Shown one piece after another: positions 57,001 to 64,000 of a stretch of 64,000 nucleotides of DNA. The position numbers were made by a program, and so were the translations under genes. Numbering within the stretch: position 1 is the first letter of the stretch; each line of letters starts with the position of its first letter. Source of the DNA: Micractinium sp. NFX-FRZ (Eukaryota > Chlorophyta > Trebouxiophyceae > Chlorellales > Chlorellaceae); contig JAPTJF010000284.1 in assembly GCA_029339195.1 (NCBI GenBank), forward strand, positions 8,445 through 72,444. Reading direction: 5' to 3'. The notes beneath the pieces were generated by a model, which saw only the letters and a program-made list of their open reading frames with translations, was not told the origin of the DNA and did not search any database.

Positions 57001-57931
57001 CCTGCGGCAGTCGGGGGCAAGTGGGTGAACTGATATGAATCGGCACACGCATACACATGCCGCAGGCGTGGGTTGAGTGGGTGGATGTTGTCATATTGCA
57101 TTTGGTTGACATCCGGCAGGGGCGAGTGGGTGAAGGGAAGGGATAGCATAGTTGTTGAACGGCAACATTGAAAGGCAGGCAGCGCTGAAGGGCAGCCAGG
57201 CAGGTGCATGGGCCTGCACAATGCTGGCCACCGCCGCCGCTGTGGCCAGTGCGCCAGCTGAGCAGTCTGCCCTGCACCTCCTCACGCCCAGCTGCATGCG
57301 CCCGCCTGCCCGCCCAGCCGGGCCCTGCCCCGCCCCTCCGGCGGCCGCGCTCACATGGCCCGCCCAGCTGGCGCCAACTCACATGGCCCGCTGTGGTGAG
57401 CACCGGGTCAATGAATGGTGCCAGGGTGAGGGGGCACACCTGCAGGCAACGGGCGCAAGGGCGGCAACGGTTGGCAGCATCCGTGGGCGAGTGTCTTTGT
57501 GTCCTGCCTGACGGTGCCAGCAGTAACGCACGCACAGGGGCACACACACACACACATGCAGCAGTGGATGTCAAGGGCTCCATCACCCAGGCTGGCCCAA
57601 CTCCCACTGGCGCCGGCGCCTGCACCCACTGAACAGCCTGCTCACCAGCTCAGGCGGGGTGTCAGAGATGCAGCTTCTCCTCCAACCCATGCCTGGCCTC
57701 GCTCCCGGGACCACTTGCCAGCCCAGCCCACTAGACACTCTGTGGCCTGCTCACCAGCTCAGGCGGTGCGTCAAAGATGTAGCTTTCCTCCAGCTCTGCC
57801 GCCGCTTTGAGGCCGCTCATGCCTGGGCTCAACCCAGGGGCCGGGCTCTTGCCGGGGCCGGGGCTGTGCGCTGCTGTGTGCTGCTGTCCCCTGGGCGGGG
57901 TCCCACGAGGCGACGGGGATGCCATGGTCAT
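54065..57931 (-). CDS. U-box protein, putative E3 ubiquitin ligase
   Basis: Nine exons: 57931-57755, 57439-57383, 57001-56922, 56669-56606, 56263-56162, 55909-55851, 55570-55436, 55017-54871, 54485-54065; phases close to 413 aa. The U-box (residues about 60-105) is VCPLTLAPFIDPVLTTAGHVYERAAIQAHLEH...DPLTRQPL, with the family's P-x-T, DPV, G-x-x-YER and DPxTRxPL landmarks. It lacks RING zinc ligands, as U-boxes do. A proline/serine-rich leader precedes it. After it come helical segments (YLRRAVELVADTK, RDRAAAIYGSLLLEDSDR, DDYVFQKLVALFEARP). A coiled-coil-like stretch (SLQRRQTETERRIAELGKW) follows, then a hydrophobic C-terminus that might anchor in membrane. Three of its introns carry exon-edge copies. 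ATG 57931 is taken; 57925 is two codons further in. Confidence 0.88.
55228..55358. repeat. Two intronic copies of U-box exon 7 donor edge
   Basis: 55228-55264 is close to 55431-55467 (GCACCTG-GGCAGCGCCGCAG), offset 203 bp, and a weaker copy at 55326-55358 lies midway (97 and 106 bp steps), giving three tandem units. In intron 7. Confidence 0.88.
55640..55687. repeat. Intronic copy of U-box exon 7 acceptor edge
   Basis: Nearly identical to 55530-55577 (GAGGCCCTGGGCAAAGAGCT), offset 110 bp, in intron 6. Exon 7 thus has copies of both its edges in its two flanking introns. Confidence 0.93.
57637..57712. repeat. Intronic copy of U-box exon 1 donor edge
   Basis: Matches 57746-57821 (CCTGCTCACCAGCTCAGGCG then diverging), offset 109 bp, with an intact GTGAGC donor, in intron 1. 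Confidence 0.9.
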
Positions 57932-58850
57932 GTGTGGCGTGACGGCGTGCTCGCGTGGCGCCTGCTGTGCTGGGCGTGTCCTGCAATGTGCGGCGGATGG
58001 AGGGCAGAGTAAGTGGGGTGCGTAGGGGGCTGGTCTGTGCATCCAGCTGGCTATCTGCTAGCTAGCTGTGCTGTAGAATACGCACCGTGCCGCCGCCGCT
58101 GCCGCCACTGCCGGTACACAGCTCAGCTGGGGCGGGCGGCAGGAGTCCCGCCTCGCCACTGCACGTCGAGCAAATTATTTCGACGGCGCTCCTACCTCTC
58201 TCTGCAGGTGCGCAAGGTTCAAGAATCGCCCTCAAGAACGCGGGTGCGGGTTGGGTGGCGGCAAGCGGCAGCTTCCCCCTTGCGTTCTTTCTGCAAATCT
58301 GCTGCAGGAGGCAGGTGCAGCTACGTTGTTGCGCTTACAGCTCCAACCCGAGGACGGCTAAATGCGCTGCCGCTAGCGCATCTCCTGCTCAGCCTGCTGC
58401 GCTCGAGGGCTCGACAGCTCGGTCCACCTGCTGCGCTCTGCCCACCCTCTGGGAAGCAGCAGTGAGGCCTTTGAGCTCACCAAATATAAATGCACAGCAA
58501 TGAAAGTCGCTCCAGAGTGTGAGAATGATATCACAGCCTTCCAGCAGCCCCCACCACCGCCAGTCGGTCCTGCAGCAACACCGCCATACCTCCCGCAGCA
58601 TAGCACCGCAGCAACCCAAGACACACACAGACCCCTATTTGTGTGGAATATCTGATCGCGTGGATTGAGTTTACAGTGGCAATTTCTGTGCAGTAGAGAA
58701 AATTGGAGGTAAGATACTGCAGGGGTGCTGAAAATTGCAGGCATTGCAAGAGAGAGCCGACATAATGAAAACTGGAAACAGAGATAAATCAAATCTGATG
58801 GGCCCAAAACTCCAACTGATGCTAACACTCTCGCTCACTTGCACACCCGG
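57932..58850. other. Intergenic, no gene recognised
   Basis: About 920 bp between the U-box start and the IMPACT-family stop. Plus-strand ORFs of up to 150 codons are present but have no family resemblance and no splice logic. AT-richer from 58470 to 58800. Confidence 0.55.
58671..58675 (-). terminator. TGTAA poly(A) signal of the IMPACT-family gene
   Basis: TTACA on the + strand, about 175 nt beyond the stop codon. Confidence 0.6.
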
Positions 58851-60170
58851 TCAGCCAGCCTTGCCGGCGTCATCACCCAGCAGCACCGCTGCCACACGCC
58901 CGCTCGTGGCGTCTGCCACCGCCGCCGCCAGCCCCGCCGCTTTCGCCGCCTCCAGCCCCACAAGTAGGCTCACCCCCACAGCTGCATCATACTCCTCCTG
59001 CTCCCTTGCAGCCCCATACTGCTCCAGCAGCGAGTACACCGCCCCAAGCAGCTCGTAAGGCACCGCCAGCTGGAGCCGCACGCGTGGCGTGACCTGCCTC
59101 CGCGACGCGCCCCGCAGGCAGTCGCGCGCCGCGCCGCCGTAGGCTCGCACCAGGCCGCCGGCCCCCAGCTTGACGCCGCCGAAGAAACGCACGACCAGCA
59201 CTGCCACTCCATCCAGGCCCTCCCCTTCGATGGCTGTCAGTATGGGGCGACCTGCGGTACCGCCGGGCTCCCCATCATCGCTGCTGCGGTACGCCTGCCC
59301 CACCTGAGGGAGGGCAGGGAGGGGTGGCGGTGGGCGGGGCAGGAGTGGGGTGGGGAGGTGAGGGATGCAGGGAGGGGGGGCAGCGGGTATACCCTATGTA
59401 GGGCAGGAGTGGGGTGTGGGTGGTGAGGAAGCATGGAGATGGGGGGCAGGCGGACAGCGACTGCCGCCATGGTTTGGTTTGTGGGTGGGGGCAGCTGCGG
59501 CAGCGCCGCGGTGCCTCTGCTGCGACGCATGCTGCTGCAGGCAGCAACAGCCCGGCGCCGCACTGCCCAGCTTCCCCTCCTCCCCCTCCCTACCCTCCCC
59601 TGCCTCACTTTGTACGCCCAGCAGTTGTGGCTAGCAGATGCATCGGATGCCCCGCTGATGAGCTGGAGCGCCTCGTCAGCAGAGGAGCAGGGCCAGGCGT
59701 GGGCAATGAACTTGCTCTTCTTCACCTCTGTTGTGCTGCTGCAGGGCTCTGCCAGCGTCTGGAAAGCCCTGCAGGGGGGGTGATCCAGGGTGTGCAGGGG
59801 GCACGGCAAGTGAGTGCAGTTGTGGGGTGGAGGCGGCGGGGCAGGCGGCGTGTTGCCGTGTTTCATGTGTAGCAGAACCCTCAAGGACTTGATGCTCCAC
59901 GGTTACATCCACTTTGCTTTGGCCAACAACATGGGCAGGAGCGCACCCCGGAGCAGCAGTCGCGCTTGCCGCCGAGCTGCCGCTGCCGCCTGCCGCCGCT
60001 GCCGGTTTGGCAGCGCCGCTGGCCCTGGCTGCCAGCCGGCGGTGCTGCGCTGCTCTCATCACTGCATCCATCCGGACATCATGCAGCGCCTCCACAGCGG
60101 CTGCACGGAGGTGAGGCCGCGCCGGGCAGGAGCGCAGCAGCAGGTGGCGAAGACAAGGCGCCGCCATCAT
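58851..60170 (-). CDS. IMPACT/YigZ (UPF0029) family protein, possibly organellar
   Basis: Three exons: 60170-59947, 59768-59609, 59303-58851; phases close to 278 aa. The UPF0029 N-terminal domain is clear: KKSKFIAHAWPC, SHNCWAYK, then SSDDGEPGGTAGRPILTAIEG.GLD and VVRFFGGVKLGAGGLVRAYGGAA. These are the hallmarks of bacterial YigZ and the C-terminal domain of eukaryotic IMPACT. The second, ferredoxin-like YigZ domain appears to follow (QLAVPYELLGAVYSLLEQYGA). The first 75 residues are Ala/Arg/Ser-rich, resembling a transit peptide, so the protein is more YigZ-like than IMPACT-like. There is no RWD domain. Molecular role is poorly known; IMPACT inhibits GCN2 in animals, and transfer of that role here is not justified. 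Divergent from the copper transporter. Confidence 0.88.
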
Positions 60171-60645
60171 AGGGACGGCTTATTGAATTGAGACGATCGG
60201 ACTTGCTTGCGCAATGCGCAGTGAAGCGTCAGGGAAGTGTCAGGCAAGCGCCGCTGAGCTGGCAGTGTTCCGCTGCCAGTTACTTGAGCTCCTTGGGCGG
60301 AGCCTCACACAACGTGACAGTCGCTGTACAGCTTTCGAGCACGAACACAAAGGAGGAGCAGCACGTATGGGCACAAACGCCCCAGTCATCTAGTTCTTGT
60401 GTAGACCGTCTTCCGCGTCTTCTGGTTCCCGCGACAGCGCCCACTGCGCTCTGGAGATTTATAAGATAGGCAAGTGCCCAGCAGTCCTCCTGCTTGCAGC
60501 CCCCTGGTGTGTCGGCAATTGCCAGGTCCGCTGCAGCCAACAACAGAAACCGCGGCACCGATAAAATCAAATCCCTGCTCATGATCACGCTCGAGGCATG
60601 ATCGCAGACCGCTGCACTGCCGTGCCCTCCGCAGATCTGCCCAGC
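60171..60645. promoter_or_regulatory. Divergent promoter of IMPACT-family gene and CTR copper transporter
   Basis: 475 bp between the two start codons. One GTAC, the core of the copper-response element bound by SBP factors such as CRR1, is at 60326-60329, about 320 bp upstream of the CTR start. A single GTAC is only suggestive. Confidence 0.45.
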
Positions 60646-63600
60646 ATGTGTGCCGCCATCCCCCGCCGCGCGCCGGCAGCAGCTCTCCTCCTGCTGCTGG
60701 CACTTGCCGCACCCTGGCGCGGCGCCCTGGCGCAGGACGTGTGCCTCTCCAACCCCACACTGCCAGCCTGCGCGACGTACACAGTGCCCGATGCGGTGCT
60801 TGAGCGCGACTTGGCGAAGCTCTGCACAGCAGCGGCGCTGGGCGGCCGCACCTACAGCGGCTGGCCCTCCGCCTGCACGCTGTGGCACGAGTGCCAGGCG
60901 GGGCGCGGCAGCGCGGCGGCCTGCCGCCCCCTGGTCCTGCTGCAGACGGGCTGCAGCGAGGCCATCACCAGCGGAAGGGCAACCGACGTGTGCATGACGT
61001 GAGTGCGGCGCGCCACCTGGCAGCCCTGGCCCCACATCGTGGGGAAGCCGCCATGCAACCGCCAAACCGCAACATGGTGCATGGTTGCTGTTCCCTTGGC
61101 CCCTCAAGCCCAGTGTGCTGCATGAATGCTGCCGATCACATCACAAACAAGTGCGTCCCCACACTCTGCCGCCCCTGCAGGTACATGATGCTGTGTGCAC
61201 CCCAGTCGGTGGTGGCGCAGTGCCGGGAGCAGCCGTCCATCGCTGAGATCCGGCCAGCCATGCAGTACCACACAGCGGTGCAGCAGCTGTGCCCCGCTGC
61301 CGCCAACGCCAGCGCCGGCGCCGGCATTGTGACGGCTCAGGACCTGCCGGTGCAGTGCCGCAACTGCAGCGCCCTGAGCTTTGACCCAGACAGGGTGACG
61401 GTGCAGGCGCTGGAGGCGAACTGCCCGGACCCACTGGGTGAGTGCCGCGTGTGAAGAAAATCCCCTGGTTTGCTTTGCTTTCAAGTGCCGTGATTTCCAC
61501 CATGCAGGGGGGCGAGGGTGCATGTGGGGGGGCAGGGCAAGCGGGCCGCTGGGTGCTGTTGTGCGGTTGCACCGCCTGGCATGAACCAACCGGCTGCTGG
61601 GTGCTGTGTGCGGTTGCACCGGCTGGCATGAATTGTGCTGTGCTGTGTGCTGCGTGTGCAGGCACCCTGGCCAGCCTCTGCCTGGAGAGCAGCACCGGCG
61701 CGCGTGAGGACAACTGCGCAGGCTGGGAGGAGCTGTGTGCATCCGAGGCGGGGCAGGGCTTCCCGGGTCTGTGCGGCGGCAACGGCACGGCAGCGGCGCC
61801 CGCGCCGGCGCCCTCGCCAGCTGGCACCAAGATTGAGGCGCTAGCGCCGGCCCCAGGTGAGGAACCCAGCCTCCTCTGAGCAGGCTGCTGCCGCAACAGC
61901 AGCAGCATGACATGCTTGCAGGTGCTGCAACTGAGGGGCCAGGCTGTGCATGTCAAACTGACTGGCGATGGTCCGGGCTCAAACGCTCTGCTGCAGGGGC
62001 GGCGGCCGTGCCGTCGCCTGCGCCGCCCGAGCGTGCTGGCGCGGCGGCCCTTGCCGGGCCCACTGCCACCTCATGCTATGATGACCCCAGGCAGGACAGC
62101 TGCCGTGCTTTCCAGCACGCTGATGAGGAGTCGGAGGCCGACATGCGCCAGCTGTGCGGCGCCATGCCCAGCATGGTGGGCTGCAGCCTCTGGCAGCAGT
62201 GCAGCAGCGGCGGTGCCACCGGCAGCTACTGCCAGCCCTTCAGCCTGCTGGGCTCCATCTGCCAGCCCAACCCAGCCACCGCCGGCTGCCAGCGCTGGGC
62301 CGCGCTGTGCGCCACAGCAGGCAGCGTGGTGCAGCAGTGCATCACCGGTGAGGCAGGGTGCTTTGGGGCTGGTGCATGAGGGCTGTTGAGGGATATGTGG
62401 CAGCTGCTGGGCAGTGCATGACACGTGCGTCTGTTAGCGCTGTAGGCGGGATGCATGGCAGTCGTCTGGCAGCATGGGAAGCCTTTGGCGCGTGCTTGCC
62501 TGGCCGGGCCAGGAGTTATGCAATCCGTGCATTGCGTGCTGGTGGGCCAGCGAGCAGCAGGCGCAGGGACGTGCCTGCTCCCCATCCACGTGCGACGTTG
62601 TGGGGGTGGTCTGACAGCCCTGCCTGACCTCCCTGCCCTGCCTGACCTGGCTCACACACCACCTACCTGCAGCTGCCCCCGTGCGCAACGTGCTGATGAC
62701 CAGCCAGACGATGGATGCAGTGGTCAAGGGGTGCAGGTGGGTGGGTGGGAAGGCGGGGCTATGTTGCTGGTTGAGGGGCAAGGGGGGCCCTGCCGGCAGG
62801 GAGACGACTGGTCACTGCCACAGCAGGCACACGATGCAGGCTATGCACCGTTCCCCTTTTTGGTGGGGTGGACAGATAGCCTAATCGACGTCACACCCAT
62901 CCCTGCTTGTGCTCCCTGCCCTGCTCTGCAGCTCCCAGAGCGGCGCCAGCGTGGCAGGCTGCCAGCAGTGCACGGCGGGGTGGAGCGGCTGCTCCGACCC
63001 GCTGGGGGTCATGAGCCGCCTGTGCCAGGGCACCCCCAGCCTGGCCCAGTGCAGCAACTTTGCGGCAATGTGCGCCGAGGCTGGCGCCACTTTCACCGCC
63101 CTCTGCAGCGGCCAGCTCAGCAGCGGCGGCGCCGGCGGCGCCGACAGCGGCAGCGACGGCGGCAGCACCGCCGCCAGCGGCAGTGAGGCAGGAGGCGGTA
63201 CGCTGCCAGCAGGCATGAAGATGTACATCCACGCCTCCATGTCAGGTGCGGGGCCGCCGGCAGTGCTGGCTTTTGCGCGGCTGTGGGGGGAAATGAGGGT
63301 CGCTGCAGCTGCCCCGCACTGGTAACGTGTGGGGTGCGCAACTCCATGCACTGCTCTCCCCATCTATCTTGCCACCCTGCTCACCCGCCTGCCTGCCTGC
63401 AGCCATGATCCTGTTCCAGTCGTGGGTGCCCTCCTCTGGCGGCGCCTACGTGGCATCATGCCTCGCCATCATTGCCGCAGCAGTCACCGTGCAGGCAAGC
63501 AGCGCGGGGGCCAGGTGCCAGCTCGCTGCCCCTGCGGGCGTTTCTGTGGGGCGGGCAGGCGGCAGGCAGGACACTGCTTTGCTCTTGTGTAGGGCCCTGC

Positions 63601-63877
63601 TTTGCACGGCCGGCGGAGCTGGCATCGGGCATGCGTTGCACCATGTCATGAGAAGTGTCCCTTCTCCATCCCACGAGTCCTGCTGGCTCCGTGGACCTTA
63701 CATGCCAGTGCTTGTTTGGTTGATCATTTGAAATCTCAAGTGGCCCCCTTTTGTGTGTGCCTCCCCCTCTCCTGCAGGCCCTCAAGGCCCTGCAGCTGCA
63801 GCTGGAGGCACGCTGGGCAGCCCAGCGTGCGGCGGCCAAGAAGGCCACGATGGTGTGCAACCCCGCCAGCAGCCCAG
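60646..63877 (+). CDS. CTR-type copper transporter with Cys-rich ectodomain (3' end outside window)
   Basis: Exons seen: 60646-60998, 61181-61437, 61662-61856, 61997-62347, 62673-62736, 62932-63245, 63403-63494, 63778-63877, then at least one more beyond the window; phases close over 577 residues. A signal peptide (ALLLLLALAAPWRGALAQ) leads a roughly 480-residue Cys-rich lumenal region with four C-x3-P-x4-C modules and CMTYMML/MPSM-type Cys-Met motifs. The CTR domain starts with GMKMYIHASMSAMILFQSW and the first membrane helix (YVASCLAIIAAAVTVQALK). The second and third helices, with the M-x3-M selectivity motif, are not in the window; the GTGGGG donor at 63878 implies continuation. Chlamydomonas CTR1/CTR2 have comparable Cys-Met-rich ectodomains and are CRR1 targets; similar regulation here is inference. 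Intron 7 appears to use a GC donor. Confidence 0.88.
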
Positions 63878-63920
63878 GTGGGGCGGCAGCACCTAGAGTC
63901 GCACTTGCAGCCGCGTGACG

Positions 63921-64000
63921 GCAGGCTGTCGTGAAGGGCAGGGGAATGCAGCGTGTTGCATTTACTTGTGGAGGCAAGCTGTCGTGAAGGGCAGGGGAAT
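63921..64000. repeat. 53-bp tandem repeat at right edge
   Basis: GCAGGCTGTCGTGAAGGGCA... at about 63921-63947 recurs at 63974-64000, offset 53 bp, in the presumed last visible intron of the CTR gene. Confidence 0.88.

Noticed and set aside
58013..58503. Two overlapping plus-strand frames of 138-150 codons upstream of the U-box gene
   Set aside because: Two competing frames of similar length, no recognisable domain, and no intron logic.
1..64000. tRNA, rRNA, CRISPR, riboswitch, insertion sequence or viral elements
   Set aside because: Scanned by eye for A/B boxes, regular spacers, terminal inverted repeats and transposase or reverse-transcriptase motifs; none convincing.

Overview
The window reads as nuclear DNA of a GC-rich unicellular green alga, most likely a Chlorella-type trebouxiophyte. 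Protein-coding genes are split into many short exons with canonical GT-AG (and a few GC-AG) introns. Exons are rich in GC, alanine and glutamine, some genes start with transit-peptide-like N-termini, and several mRNAs carry the green-algal TGTAA poly(A) motif. I reconstructed 16 gene models by matching protein families across exons and requiring that splice phases close. Fourteen complete models give uninterrupted frames; one has an unresolved frame conflict and one runs off the right edge. No tRNA, rRNA, CRISPR, prokaryotic operon or complete transposon was recognised.

Layout. 0.3-5.8 kb (-): SBP-domain transcription factor of the CRR1/SPL type with ankyrin-like repeats and a C-terminal membrane segment. 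6.1-8.1 kb (+): unknown multi-pass membrane protein, divergent from it. 8.1-10.5 kb: no gene seen. 10.5-19.2 kb (-): pyruvate formate-lyase (21 exons), head-to-head with 19.5-22.0 kb (+): its radical-SAM activating enzyme. 22.6-33.8 kb (+): Ycf45/SpoIIIAA-type P-loop ATPase whose ninth intron (about 5.8 kb) contains a whole ABC half-transporter gene on the other strand (27.0-31.8 kb). 34.2-35.8 kb (+): F-box/Cys-rich protein. 36.3-41.7 kb (-): TPR protein, GINS subunit PSF3, and RNA polymerase III subunit RPC9 with an 8-nt first exon. 42.7-49.5 kb (-): two MYND-finger genes, followed by a decayed MYND fragment. 50.6-53.4 kb (-): histone stem-loop-binding protein. 54.1-57.9 kb (-): U-box protein. 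58.9-60.2 kb (-): IMPACT/YigZ family protein. 60.6 kb to the right edge (+): CTR-type copper transporter with a long Cys-rich ectodomain, truncated by the window.

Functional themes. Fermentation is represented by PFL and its activase sharing a 315-bp divergent promoter. Copper biology is represented by a CRR1-like regulator at one end and a CTR transporter at the other. Chromosome replication and expression machinery is represented by PSF3, RPC9 and SLBP.

The most unusual signal is structural. In at least 22 places an intron carries a decayed or near-perfect copy of the edge of the exon it abuts, including the splice site. The copy usually lies about 100-130 bp away, sometimes as two or three tandem copies. 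This recurs in nine of the genes and looks like a genome-wide habit of short tandem duplications straddling exon-intron junctions, leaving decoy splice sites and enlarging introns.
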